Source: an uncultured Bacteroidales bacterium
Lineage (GTDB): Bacteria; Bacteroidota; Bacteroidia; Bacteroidales; Paludibacteraceae
Direction of reading: 5' to 3'
Length of the DNA stretch: 46,702 nucleotides
Assembly: GCA_902784425.1 (NCBI GenBank)
Contig: CACZUS010000012.1
Location: 1-46,702, forward strand
Numbering within the stretch: the stretch's first letter is position 1; the number at the start of each line of letters is the position of its first letter. The notes beneath the pieces are model-generated. The model was not told the origin of the DNA. It ran no database searches and saw nothing but the letters and a program-made list of their open reading frames with translations. Position numbers and translations under genes: made by a program. Shown here piece by piece: positions 1 through 6,757 of the stretch.

Positions 1-246
1 CATATTGGCGCTTCCATAAAGGATTTAGGAAAGAAGTGGTTCGCCTTTTGTAAAATGGAGCTACAAGCTAACGAAATTTTGGAAAAACTATCGCAGATAA
101 CTTTCTTACTCTTGATTTTAATTTTATCTAATTTCTTTTTTATTTGCTTTTCAATGGTTTATGAAATTTTTATTTTTATTTTATTTGCTTTAATTTCACA
201 TTTATTTGCTAATTTTGTTTCTCAGTTGTTCCTTCAAACAAAATGA
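1..246 (+). CDS. Possible 3' end of a host gene extended by the element
   Basis: The frame is open from base 1 to a TGA at 244-246 (81 codons, no start needed inside the window). The first ~33 codons look like ordinary protein; the remainder is almost entirely F, L, I, S, that is, a hydrophobic tail. The candidate att repeat (84-99) falls at the junction. Joined to the right-hand copy of the repeat, the same frame would stop at once (ATA-TAA). This suggests a host gene ending at the att site whose last codons are replaced by element sequence on integration. A chance open frame in T-rich DNA is a real alternative. Confidence 0.3.
   Translation, partial: HIGASIKDLGKKWFAFCKMELQANEILEKLSQITFLLLILILSNFFFICFSMVYEIFIFILFALISHLFANFVSQLFLQTK
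84..99 (+). repeat. Candidate attL core
   Basis: AAAACTATCGCAGATA here and AAAATTATCGCAGATA at 46599-46614 match at 15 of 16 bases in direct orientation, 46,515 bp apart and 84-88 bp from the window edges. The adjacent integrase supports an att role. The core is short and the DNA is AT-rich, so chance is not excluded. Confidence 0.45.
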
Positions 247-273
247 AATTGAGAAAAACGGAATAATGATTAA

Positions 274-1341
274 ATGAATTTCACTATGCCACGTTATCAG
301 ACAAAAGCTCCAGTGCAACTTAGAAGAAAAAAATTAAAGAATGGAGGAGAATCTCTTTATTTGGATATTTATTATGATGGGAAACGAATGTATGAATATC
401 TGAAACTATATCTGAATCCTGAACGGACAGCAAAAGACAGACAGCAAAATAGAGAGATAATGAACATTGCACAAGAAATCTGCAATAAACGAATAGTAGA
501 GATACAGACAAAAGGACTTTTGATTGTTAGTCAAGACAAACTGATTGACTTGGTTGATAAATACGAAAAGAACGCAGTTTATCAAAGTGCGATACGAAGA
601 ATCATAAAACTTGTGAATGATAGAGCGGATGCAAGCGACGTAAACAAACGATTTGTGTTAGAGGTTCATTCGTGCATAGAGCAACTTGATGTTGCAATAA
701 ATACAAAGCATCTATATTTCCAGATGTTTTGTGTGTTTGTGCGAAAACTCATAAAAAAAGAGGTTATTCGTGAATTTACATTGCCTAAAAATGATTTCAA
801 ATTAGAGGAAACTCGTAGAATGTTCCTTACATTAGACGAAATCAAGAAATTTGCTGAGGTTAAAACCAACTACGATACTGAGGAAGAGGTAAAACGACTA
901 TTTATGTTCTGTTGCCTTACTGGTATTAGATATGTAGATGCTCACAAAATCAAATATGGAGATTTTGAAGAGATAAATGGTCGAATACGACTTAATTTCA
1001 GGCAGCAGAAAACATCTGGTTTGGAATACTATGATCTTACTGACAATGTTCGAAGATGGATAGAAACTGGTAAAGATGATGAACTTGTATTCAAAATAGA
1101 ACGTAAAAATCATCGCACTTATGAATGTTTGCAACGTCTTGTCGAACGTGCAGGTATCAACAAGCACATCACCTTTCACTGCGCACGTCACTCATTCGCC
1201 ATACTGATGATTGAATTGGGAGTGGATATATTTACAACATCTAAGCTGCTCGGTCATAGATCCGTTGCGACTACTCAAATCTATGCTAAGGTGCTGGATA
1301 AGAAGAAACAGAGTGCGGTGGATCTGATACCAGAGATTTGA
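274..1341 (+). CDS. int: Tyrosine-type site-specific integrase
   Basis: Catalyses integration and excision through a covalent 3'-phosphotyrosine intermediate. The 355-residue length is normal for Bacteroidetes phage and transposon integrases. The N-terminal ~90 residues resemble an arm-type DNA-binding domain, followed by a core-binding helical domain. The catalytic domain shows R219 in CLTGIRY, the H302-x-x-R305 box (HCARH), H328 in LGHRS and nucleophile Y337 (TTQIYAKV). The first ATG (274) is used; a second in-frame ATG (286) is possible. It is the leftmost complete gene, next to the candidate att site. The stop codon lies within the first of three tandem 13-bp repeats. Family assignment is secure; the att site is inferred. 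Confidence 0.95.
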   Translation: MNFTMPRYQTKAPVQLRRKKLKNGGESLYLDIYYDGKRMYEYLKLYLNPERTAKDRQQNREIMNIAQEICNKRIVEIQTKGLLIVSQDKLIDLVDKYEKNAVYQSAIRRIIKLVNDRADASDVNKRFVLEVHSCIEQLDVAINTKHLYFQMFCVFVRKLIKKEVIREFTLPKNDFKLEETRRMFLTLDEIKKFAEVKTNYDTEEEVKRLFMFCCLTGIRYVDAHKIKYGDFEEINGRIRLNFRQQKTSGLEYYDLTDNVRRWIETGKDDELVFKIERKNHRTYECLQRLVERAGINKHITFHCARHSFAILMIELGVDIFTTSKLLGHRSVATTQIYAKVLDKKKQSAVDLIPEI

Positions 1342-1375
1342 CCACCTTATTTGACCACCTTATTTGACCACCTTT
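1337..1375 (+). repeat. Three tandem 13-bp repeats after int
   Basis: TTTGACCACCTTA is repeated at 1337-1349, 1350-1362 and 1363-1375 (last base differs). A related TGACCACCTTT occurs at 2039-2049 inside a terminator hairpin. Tandem sites beside an integrase may be arm-type or accessory-factor binding sites. Each unit also holds a TGA. Confidence 0.6.
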
Positions 1376-1385
1376 AAAATTATAT

Positions 1386-1393
1386 TATATTTG
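1386..1393 (+). promoter_or_regulatory. Bacteroidetes -7 promoter element
   Basis: TATATTTG matches TAnnTTTG and is followed by C, about 20 nt before the ATG at 1413. No good TTTG -33 box is visible. Confidence 0.55.
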
Positions 1394-1412
1394 CACAGAA
1401 AAATGCAAATTT

Positions 1413-1643
1413 ATGTCAAGAAGTCGTAAAAAAGTCTGTGCAGGTATGTTCGCCTGTGGTTGCAAGTCTCGCAAGATGGGTAAAAAACAATGTCATGGAA
1501 AATTCCGTGCTGCTGTCAGATCCGGAAAGCTCGTATATCGTATGCGTGAGGTGATGAATACCTGGGATATGGGTGGAGACGGAAAGGGTGTCTATACCTG
1601 GGACAAGAACCATCCATATTATGAGAAATACACAAGGAAATAA
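1413..1643 (+). CDS. Small basic cysteine-containing protein
   Basis: 76 residues. The basic N-terminus (SRSRKK) is followed by C9, C15, C17 and C26 among lysines, a possible metal-binding knuckle. The C-terminal half carries RMREVMNTWDMGGDGK, which I recall from small unassigned proteins of Bacteroidetes phages. It has its own promoter (1386) and terminator (1655-1679), so it is a single-gene unit that could be expressed in the lysogen. No function can be assigned; DNA or RNA binding is a guess from composition. Confidence 0.7.
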   Translation: MSRSRKKVCAGMFACGCKSRKMGKKQCHGKFRAAVRSGKLVYRMREVMNTWDMGGDGKGVYTWDKNHPYYEKYTRK

Positions 1644-1654
1644 ATCAACAAACG

Positions 1655-1679
1655 GCAGACTATACAGTCTGCTTTTTTT
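1655..1679 (+). terminator. Rho-independent terminator
   Basis: Stem GCAGAC / GTCTGC with a 6-nt loop, then seven T residues; 12 nt after the stop at 1643. Confidence 0.85.
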
Positions 1680-1693
1680 ATCCATATTATCCC

Positions 1694-1763
1694 AACAACA
1701 TAAAAAATTATGTTATATTTGCATCGAGAAGAACTTTAAAATTTACTGCTATGGCAACAACGA
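1694..1763 (+). repeat. Duplicated promoter-leader segment, copy 1
   Basis: Nearly identical to 2076-2146. The shared block covers operator, -7 element, 5' leader and the first codons (ATG GCA ACA A). Confidence 0.85.
1697..1721 (+). promoter_or_regulatory. Promoter with overlapping inverted-repeat operator (copy 1)
   Basis: A perfect inverted repeat AACATAAAAAATTATGTT (1697-1714) abuts and overlaps by one base the -7 element TATATTTG (1714-1721). The identical arrangement recurs at 2079-2103, so both units are probably bound by the same regulator; the downstream antitoxin is a candidate. Confidence 0.6.
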
Positions 1764-1960
1764 ATGACTTGCAACAACTTAAATTTCCTTTGAATGATGC
1801 TCAACTTGAATTACTAAAAACATTCGCTTTTGGGTTGAAAAAGACGGAATTGAAAGAGTTATGTGGAATCCTTAAAAAATTCACCGATGAGGTCTTACAA
1901 AGAAGAGTGGATGAAGAGGTGGAAAAAGGTAACTGGGTTAAATTGCAGAAAGCAAAATAA
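1751..1960 (+). CDS. Small helical protein, antitoxin-like context
   Basis: 69 residues, predicted mostly helical: a hydrophobic/amphipathic segment (residues 10-45, QLKFPLNDAQLELLKTFAFGL) then a charged C-terminus. I recall similar short proteins in Bacteroidetes mobile elements but know no function. Its promoter, operator, leader and first four codons duplicate those of the toxin-antitoxin operon 385 bp downstream, implying co-regulation. A terminator follows at 2023-2056. Confidence 0.65.
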   Translation: MATTNDLQQLKFPLNDAQLELLKTFAFGLKKTELKELCGILKKFTDEVLQRRVDEEVEKGNWVKLQKAK

Positions 1961-2022
1961 TGGGAAAACTCCTCCTTTGGTTGTTTTAAAAAAATAAACG
2001 AATATCATAATTATTTAATACA

Positions 2023-2056
2023 AAAAAGGTAGTCTGTATGACCACCTTTCTTTTTA
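2023..2056 (+). terminator. Rho-independent terminator
   Basis: Stem AAAGGT-a-GTC / GAC-c-ACCTTT with one mismatch, flanked by A- and T-rich tracts, downstream of the 69-residue gene. Confidence 0.6.
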
Positions 2057-2075
2057 TATTTTTTATTCATATTGT

Positions 2076-2146
2076 CCCAACATAAAAAATTATGTTATAT
2101 TTGCAACGAGAAGAACTTTAAAATTTACTGCTATGGCAACAATAAC
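2076..2146 (+). repeat. Duplicated promoter-leader segment, copy 2
   Basis: Direct repeat of 1694-1763 including operator, -7 box, leader and start of the coding sequence. Confidence 0.85.
2079..2103 (+). promoter_or_regulatory. Promoter with overlapping inverted-repeat operator (copy 2)
   Basis: The 18-bp inverted repeat (2079-2096) overlaps TATATTTG (2096-2103), as at 1697-1721. It drives the toxin-antitoxin pair. Confidence 0.6.
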
Positions 2147-2330
2147 ATTAACTTACAATACAAGAAATCTGGTAGCAATGAGTATGATTGATGCTATTAG
2201 AAAATCAGGAGCTTTCAAGGTGGAAGAGAAAAAAATAAAAAGTCCTTATGACCCTAAATTCGTTGAAAAAATAAAACGTAGTGCAAAAAGTAAGGGTAAG
2301 GAGATAAAAATAAAAGATTTATGGAAGTAA
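2133..2330 (+). CDS. Putative antitoxin of a YoeB-type pair
   Basis: 65 residues. The N-terminus (ATITLTYNTRNLVA) is a short beta-strand plus helix typical of small antitoxins; the C-terminus is lysine-rich and probably disordered until bound by toxin. It overlaps the toxin ORF by 10 nt, the usual translational coupling. The role rests on context and size rather than a clear antitoxin motif. It may bind the 18-bp inverted repeats at 1697 and 2079. Confidence 0.75.
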   Translation: MATITLTYNTRNLVAMSMIDAIRKSGAFKVEEKKIKSPYDPKFVEKIKRSAKSKGKEIKIKDLWK

Positions 2331-2578
2331 TATATAAAGATGAAGCTTTAAAAGATATTGAATATTGGAAAAGAGTAAAAAACAAACGAGTTCAGAATAA
2401 GATTTCTGAACTCATTTGTGATATATGTGAACATCCTTTTTCAGGAAAAGGAAAGCCTGAACCTTTAAAACACGAATTATCTGGTTATTGGAGTCGTAGA
2501 ATAACACAAGAGGATAGAATTATATATGAAGTTGTTGATGGACAAATTAATATTTTATCATTAAGAGGTCACTATTAA
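2321..2578 (+). CDS. yoeB-like: YoeB/Txe-family mRNA interferase toxin
   Basis: 85 residues, normal length for YoeB/Txe (RelE superfamily), which cleave mRNA on the ribosome. Family hallmarks: the GKGKPEPLKHELSGYWSRRI block (residues ~43-62), EDRIIYEV, and the C-terminal GHY ending (83-85) whose His and Tyr belong to the active site. It lies in an accessory position between integrase and repressor, where prophages often keep stabilising or defence toxins. A terminator follows directly. Confidence 0.9.
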   Translation: MEVIYKDEALKDIEYWKRVKNKRVQNKISELICDICEHPFSGKGKPEPLKHELSGYWSRRITQEDRIIYEVVDGQINILSLRGHY

Positions 2579-2604
2579 GAGAGTTTTAAACCTCTCTTTT
2601 TCAT
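2578..2604 (+). terminator. Rho-independent terminator after the toxin
   Basis: AGAGAG and CTCTCT pair around GTTTTAAAC, followed by a T tract. Confidence 0.7.
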
Positions 2605-2635
2605 CATAATATTACACCAACACAAAAATTTCCAC

Positions 2636-2643
2636 TATCTTTG
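2636..2643 (+). promoter_or_regulatory. -7 element for a small RNA
   Basis: TATCTTTG followed by C matches TAnnTTTG. No ORF of useful size follows before a strong hairpin, so it probably drives a short RNA. Confidence 0.5.
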
Positions 2644-2649
2644 CACCGT

Positions 2650-2715
2650 CTCATCCATAGTTGGAAGGAGCTTCGAGGTTCGAACGTCTAAGATACGTTT
2701 CGAACCTTGCTTTTT
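2650..2715 (+). ncRNA. Putative ~65-nt small RNA with terminator hairpin
   Basis: It lies between a -7 element (2636-2643) and a long hairpin at 2676-2707 (AGGTTCGAACGT pairing with ACGTTTCGAACCT, one bulge) followed by a T tract. It runs toward the end of the repressor gene (3' end at 2728) on the opposite strand, so it could be antisense to the repressor 3' end or simply a bidirectional terminator unit. Confidence 0.45.
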
Positions 2716-2727
2716 ATATATTCCTAC

Positions 2728-3567
2728 TCATACCGACGCTTTCCCCACCAGCCTTTCAATCAGTTTCCTTTGCGCTGAAAGTTCATCTATCAGTTTGTCG
2801 TTTTGTGTGATTACCGAGTTGTTTGCATCAATCAGTTTATCCACCTTATCATCTTCGTTCTCATCAATGTTTGGTATGCTGAATTTCAGTGTTGCCACGA
2901 TGTTGAAGATGTCGTATATATCGTCGAGCGCAAAGGTCTTGACGGGTAGTTTCTTTTTTAGTGAGTAGCAGGTGAGTTTATTATCATTGACGAATATGCG
3001 TTTAATCACTATACCATTCATTTTTGTGTCCATGAAATAAATGTGACCGTTCACGATGCTGTCTGTTGTAAGTTCCAGGTGTTCAAGAAAAAGAATGTCA
3101 CCTTTATCTATTGCAGGTTGCAGCACGTCACTACGCACAATGTGTATAAGGTTGAAGTTTGGCATCAACTTGTCTGGTATCGTGTCGTATAGATCCTTGT
3201 GCCGCTGAACGAAGTCCCAGATTCTTACATTCTGTTGCCTGGTTACGTCTATCGGAATTAATGGAGCTATCTTCATCTGCCCGGATAGATTGATTATTTC
3301 GCACTGCTTGTCTCCTATCTCATCTGTCATTAAGTCTTTTCTTAAATCTTCTTTAAGCATGGGTTCTTCATTAAACATTAACCAATTTACATTTAGACCT
3401 AACTTATTAGACCATTCTAAGGCTGTTTCTTTACCAAAATTATCTTTACCATTAAGAAGCTGATTAACACAAGCAGTTGATTTTCCTATTTCTTTTGCTA
3501 TTTTAGTCTGGGTTAGTCCGTTCTCTTTAAGCCATTTCTTTAATTTTTCTAAATTTTCTTTGTTCAT
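2728..3567 (-). CDS. XRE-family / S24-like phage repressor
   Basis: 279 residues. The N-terminal HTH (residues ~7-60; TQTKIAKEIGKSTACVNQLLNG) binds operators; the C-terminal S24/LexA-like domain (~100-235) mediates dimerisation and, in canonical members, self-cleavage. The canonical GDSMxP box reads R145-SDVLQP here: the catalytic Ser position is V148. The probable general-base Lys is K189 (GIVIKRI). Autocleavage is therefore doubtful. The C-terminus (240-279) is a coiled coil. It is transcribed away from the early operon, and two palindromes (3623-3660) lie in the divergent gap. The role as lysogeny repressor is a confident inference. Confidence 0.9.
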   Translation of the reverse strand: MNKENLEKLKKWLKENGLTQTKIAKEIGKSTACVNQLLNGKDNFGKETALEWSNKLGLNVNWLMFNEEPMLKEDLRKDLMTDEIGDKQCEIINLSGQMKIAPLIPIDVTRQQNVRIWDFVQRHKDLYDTIPDKLMPNFNLIHIVRSDVLQPAIDKGDILFLEHLELTTDSIVNGHIYFMDTKMNGIVIKRIFVNDNKLTCYSLKKKLPVKTFALDDIYDIFNIVATLKFSIPNIDENEDDKVDKLIDANNSVITQNDKLIDELSAQRKLIERLVGKASV

Positions 3568-3622
3568 AATTATTTGGTTTTTAGTATTTTATATAAATAG
3601 CCTTAAAATTTGTATAAAATAT

Positions 3623-3660
3623 TTAAGAAATTTCTTGTTTGTTATTAAGATATTTCTTAA
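3623..3660. promoter_or_regulatory. Paired operator palindromes of the lysogeny switch
   Basis: AAGAAATTTCTT (3625-3636, perfect palindrome within TTAAGAAATTTCTTG) and TTAAGATATTTCTTAA (3645-3660, near-palindrome) have centres 22 bp apart, two helical turns. They lie between the divergent repressor and early genes and overlap a weak rightward -7 match (TAATATTG, ~3657-3664). Confidence 0.65.
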
Positions 3661-3727
3661 TATTGCAGTGTGTTTAACAATTCACCTTTCGATATGAAAT
3701 TGAAAAGTGAATGCAAAATTAGATAAA

Positions 3728-3919
3728 ATGAAACAGATGTGCAAATTATTATTAAGGTTAGCGATGTGTGTGTCGCTATTCCTAATCTTCGGAGAACCTG
3801 CCGAAGATAGTTCTTTGGCTTCGGTTATTATGGTTAAGGCTATTGCAATAGGAATAATATTCCTTGATTATAAAATCAATTATCAGTATGAAGAAAAAAT
3901 ACAAAGTTCTCAAAGTTAG
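3728..3919 (+). CDS. Small two-segment membrane protein
   Basis: 63 residues from the ATG at 3728; a GTG seven codons upstream (3707) is possible. Two hydrophobic stretches (LLLRLAMCVSLFLIF and VIMVKAIAIGIIFL) suggest a helical hairpin in the inner membrane. It is the first gene of the rightward early operon opposite the repressor and overlaps the next gene. No family is recognised; superinfection exclusion is a common role for such early membrane proteins, but nothing here proves it. Confidence 0.55.
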   Translation: MKQMCKLLLRLAMCVSLFLIFGEPAEDSSLASVIMVKAIAIGIIFLDYKINYQYEEKIQSSQS

Positions 3920-4121
3920 GCTCGATGAAAAGGCTATTATAAGATTTGATAGAGCTTCTTATGCTCTTGACTATTTTATTAGTCAAGGAATACCAGACAA
4001 TATTGGTGGTATAAAGGTGGAGAAAGCATATAGGAAACATCTTGAATGGTTTGACAAAATCGTATATGAGGCAAGAGCGAGTATAACAGATTATGAAATA
4101 GAACGTCAAAATAATAAATAA
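3888..4121 (+). CDS. Hypothetical early protein
   Basis: 77 residues from the ATG at 3888 (MKKKYKVLKVRLDEKAI); an upstream TTG at 3864 would add eight codons. A charged beta-type start is followed by helices. It overlaps the preceding gene by 32 nt. No family is recognised. Confidence 0.55.
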   Translation: MKKKYKVLKVRLDEKAIIRFDRASYALDYFISQGIPDNIGGIKVEKAYRKHLEWFDKIVYEARASITDYEIERQNNK

Positions 4122-4139
4122 CCTTTTAAATAAAATATT

Positions 4140-4574
4140 ATGAATTTATTTGAATGCAAAGTTAGTCATGTAGATAAATCTACATCCAAGAAAATCACAG
4201 AAACATATATAGTTGATGCAATGTCTTTCGTGGAAGCTGAGACAATTCTAAACAAAGAGATTGGAGAATATTACAAAGAGGCCGACTTTAAGGTATCTTC
4301 TGTCCGCACTGTTCATATTGCAGATGTCGTTGGTAAAGATAAAGATGCGGAGAAGTGGTATAAGGCAAAAGTTTGTTTCGTGTATGTGAACGAAGTGACA
4401 GGTAAAGAAGAGAAGTCTAACAGTATGATCTTAGTCCATTCGGATGATATTGAAGAGGCATTAAAGGATCTTGTTAAATTTTTGAATGATAGTATTTCTG
4501 ATAACGAAATTTTATCTGTTACAAACACTCCTATCGTTGATATTATCAATTTCTCTGATAGTGATGTAATATAA
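4140..4574 (+). CDS. DUF4494 family protein
   Basis: 144 residues. It matches the Bacteroidetes DUF4494 pattern as I know it: an N-terminal strand, TETYIVDAMSFVEAETIL (residues ~22-39), WYKAKVCFVYVNEVTGKEEKS (~76-96) and a C-terminal block ending in TPIVDIINF. DUF4494 proteins are common in Bacteroidetes chromosomes and phages and have no established function. Its place ahead of the replication genes suggests an early regulatory or replication role. Confidence 0.8.
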   Translation: MNLFECKVSHVDKSTSKKITETYIVDAMSFVEAETILNKEIGEYYKEADFKVSSVRTVHIADVVGKDKDAEKWYKAKVCFVYVNEVTGKEEKSNSMILVHSDDIEEALKDLVKFLNDSISDNEILSVTNTPIVDIINFSDSDVI

Positions 4575-4583
4575 TTTTCGCTT

Positions 4584-4862
4584 ATGCCAGTAACAAATGC
4601 AGAAATACTTAGAAAGATTTGGATCGAGGAGACTCCAAATTCAAAGAAACGGAGACTTGTCCCATTGCTATCAAAAGCATTGGGGATAACCGACCAGGCA
4701 GTCAGTCTAAGACTGACAGGCAAGATCGGATCAAATGATGCAGAGTTCCTTTTTATGATGGCAGTTATAAAACGCCATGGAATCAACACTGAAATGTTCG
4801 AAAGTAATTTATCACAAATACGATCACAATATGGAATATTCGAAGAATATGAGCTTCAATGA
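4584..4862 (+). CDS. Small helix-turn-helix protein
   Basis: 92 residues. A Cro/XRE-like HTH is visible at ~28-48 (LSKALGITDQAVSLRLTG). The short length and position in the first rightward operon, opposite the repressor, fit a Cro-like or early regulator. Its end overlaps the next gene by 14 nt, suggesting coupled translation. Confidence 0.65.
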   Translation: MPVTNAEILRKIWIEETPNSKKRRLVPLLSKALGITDQAVSLRLTGKIGSNDAEFLFMMAVIKRHGINTEMFESNLSQIRSQYGIFEEYELQ

Positions 4863-5265
4863 TGAAATGAGGCTTGCAAGAGAGGAATATGAGAGATCCA
4901 TCGCAAAGTTGGATGATATGCGAAAGGAAACGGAGGATGCGTTTGTGACTCGCATCTTACAACTGAAAGAACTCTCAGTGCGCAAAGAATTAGGCGCACA
5001 AGTGCAACGAAACCAATTCAAGAATGAGGATGATGATACACTCCTCACGATGAACGAGGCGGCTCAGTTCCTCAATTTATCTAAGTCGTACATCTATCAG
5101 TTGGTGTACCAGAAAAAGATCACGGCTTACAAAGGTCACGGCCGTAAGCTGAATTTCAATCTGGGAGAGTTGAGAAAGTTTAAGACAGGTGCCTGGATAG
5201 GTAGTGCGCAACAGATAGCGGACGAGTATTGCAGAACTCACGCAATAGGAGGTAAGAAGAAGTAG
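4849..5265 (+). CDS. Excisionase/MerR-like HTH_17 DNA-binding protein
   Basis: 138 residues from the ATG at 4849, chosen because GAAGAA lies just upstream; ATGs at 4831 and 4777 would overlap the previous gene more. Residues 1-55 form a charged coiled coil (MRLAREEYERSIAKLDDMRKE). A winged HTH follows at ~62-110: LLTMNEAAQFLNLSKSYIYQL, then KKITAYKGHGRKLNFNLGEL, the usual HTH_17 pattern of excisionases and plasmid regulators. It could be the excisionase, although it is 3.5 kb from int. Confidence 0.7.
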   Translation: MSFNDEMRLAREEYERSIAKLDDMRKETEDAFVTRILQLKELSVRKELGAQVQRNQFKNEDDDTLLTMNEAAQFLNLSKSYIYQLVYQKKITAYKGHGRKLNFNLGELRKFKTGAWIGSAQQIADEYCRTHAIGGKKK

Positions 5266-5285
5266 AACTATTTACATGAGAAGAA

Positions 5286-6212
5286 ATGATTACAAATGGT
5301 TATATAAAAATATACAGAAAACTATTGCAGTGGGAGTGGTGGGATGATCCAATTATGCTAAAAGCATGGATTTACATACTACTAACCGCAACGCACAAGG
5401 ATATACGATGGATGGGCGTAATCATTCCAAGGGGGTGTTTCGTTACAACTCAACGCAAATTAGCGAATGAGTTAGGAGTATCAAGGAGAACAGTTCAAAA
5501 GACTATAAAGAGGTTAGAAAAATGCGGCAATATTTCTACAAAAGTGAACCACGATCACACTATTATAATTGTTTGTAATTATGATAGTTACCAATCGGAA
5601 GATTTTGAAAGTGAACCGCTAAGTAGTCCACAAGATAATCCGCTAAGTAGTCCACAAGATAGTCCACTTAGTAGTCCATCAAATAGTCCGCTAAGTAATC
5701 CGAAAAGTACTCCACAAGATAGTCCGAAGGATAGTCCAGAGAGTAGTCCAGAATGTAACCCACAAAGTACTCCACAAGGTAGTCCACAAAGTAGTCCATA
5801 TAACAAGAATATAAGAATAAAAGAAAATAATACTACTACGACTACCACGCCCGTGCGTGCGTGTGCGTGCGAGGAAGTGGATGTGAATGATTTAGCAGAA
5901 TGGCTCAGAACAGAATCAGGAGAGATTTGGAGAGAAAATGTCATGATGCAACTCGGAATAAGAAGCAAAGAATCACTCGAAAGCGCATTCGAAGAATACC
6001 AGCGAGAATGTATCGCACAAGGAATGCAATATCAGGAAACAAAGAAAATTCCGGCGCACTTTGTGAATATGATGAGAATAGCAATATCAAAACAAAAACA
6101 GAATAAAAATGGAAATACAAGAGGCAATATCCAACATACCGACACAAGAGACCTCGTTGCAGTTGCAAAGGGGATGCTCGAATACGAAAAGGGAATGGAA
6201 GGTGGAGAGTGA
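5286..6212 (+). CDS. Replication initiator-like protein with repeat linker
   Basis: 308 residues. Residues 1-100 form a winged helix like phage replisome organisers (GYIKIYRKLLQWEWWDDP, then TTQRKLANELGVSRRTVQKTIKRLE). Residues ~105-172 are a low-complexity linker of S-S-P-Q-D type repeats whose DNA is a tandem array (5619-5799). A C-terminal helical domain (~190-300; AEWLRTESGEIWRENVMMQLG) is DnaD-like in position. The order wHTH, repeat linker, C-domain, with the origin inside the gene, parallels lambda O. The next ORF overlaps its 3' end by about 100 nt. Initiator function is inferred. Confidence 0.75.
   Translation: MITNGYIKIYRKLLQWEWWDDPIMLKAWIYILLTATHKDIRWMGVIIPRGCFVTTQRKLANELGVSRRTVQKTIKRLEKCGNISTKVNHDHTIIIVCNYDSYQSEDFESEPLSSPQDNPLSSPQDSPLSSPSNSPLSNPKSTPQDSPKDSPESSPECNPQSTPQGSPQSSPYNKNIRIKENNTTTTTTPVRACACEEVDVNDLAEWLRTESGEIWRENVMMQLGIRSKESLESAFEEYQRECIAQGMQYQETKKIPAHFVNMMRIAISKQKQNKNGNTRGNIQHTDTRDLVAVAKGMLEYEKGMEGGE
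5619..5799 (+). repeat. Iteron-like tandem repeats inside the initiator gene
   Basis: About a dozen imperfect units based on AGTAGTCCACAAGAT occur in tandem, with AGTCC or ATCCG recurring roughly every 12 bp. They encode the SSPQD linker. In lambda-type phages, initiator-binding iterons lie within the initiator gene, so this is the best origin candidate in the window. Confidence 0.6.
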
Positions 6213-6672
6213 CGGAGTGCGCTCGCTCTCTTGCTACCGCAAAGACACACCTGCGACAGAGCAAAAACTTGCTCTATGGGCAGCTCACCTCAAAAACGCA
6301 TTTCCGCAAACCGCAACAGACGGAATGTGCGTTGAGCTGATCCGACTCGCCATAAAGCAGGGTATGAGTGAGGAGCAGTTTCAGGATGCGGTGGAGCATT
6401 TCATCTCTCACCACCACTTTCCAACATTCACGGTGGCCGACGTTCTCGACTATGATGTTAGGCTACGTCTATACACTGGTGCGGAAGTTTACAAGATATG
6501 CGGTTGCATCGGTTCAGAATACGACTTGCTTGTCTTTCCAAAGTTCAAGAAGATAGACGGAGTTCTATACAGAGTCAAGATGGCAGAGGTGGAGCAACTA
6601 CCCGGACAGATTCAGTTGAAAGTTCGACAACAGATTGAGAAGATGAAGATGGAGTGTAACGAAAAGAAGTAG
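6109..6672 (+). CDS. Putative replication partner protein
   Basis: 187 residues if started at the ATG at 6109, which overlaps the initiator by 104 nt; a GTG at ~6202 would shorten it by 31 residues. The core (~50-110; EQKLALWAAHLKNAFP, GMSEEQFQDAVEHFISHH) is helical and resembles replication-associated phage proteins. By position just after an O-like initiator it could be a helicase loader, but no P-loop is present, so that is only contextual. Confidence 0.6.
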   Translation: MEIQEAISNIPTQETSLQLQRGCSNTKREWKVESDGVRSLSCYRKDTPATEQKLALWAAHLKNAFPQTATDGMCVELIRLAIKQGMSEEQFQDAVEHFISHHHFPTFTVADVLDYDVRLRLYTGAEVYKICGCIGSEYDLLVFPKFKKIDGVLYRVKMAEVEQLPGQIQLKVRQQIEKMKMECNEKK

Positions 6673-6757
6673 CCGATTTGCCCAAAAATTTGACATCTGA
6701 CGGAGTTTTATTCAAAAGATGAATAATTAATCATTAAACAAAAAAAAGTGTCTAAGA

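Noticed and set aside
1337-1375. CRISPR-like or att repeats after int
   Set aside because: Units are 13 bp with no spacers; not repeated at the right end, so not the att core.
5588-5968. Reverse-strand ORF rich in Gly/Leu repeats
   Set aside because: It is the antisense of the SSPQD repeat linker of the initiator.
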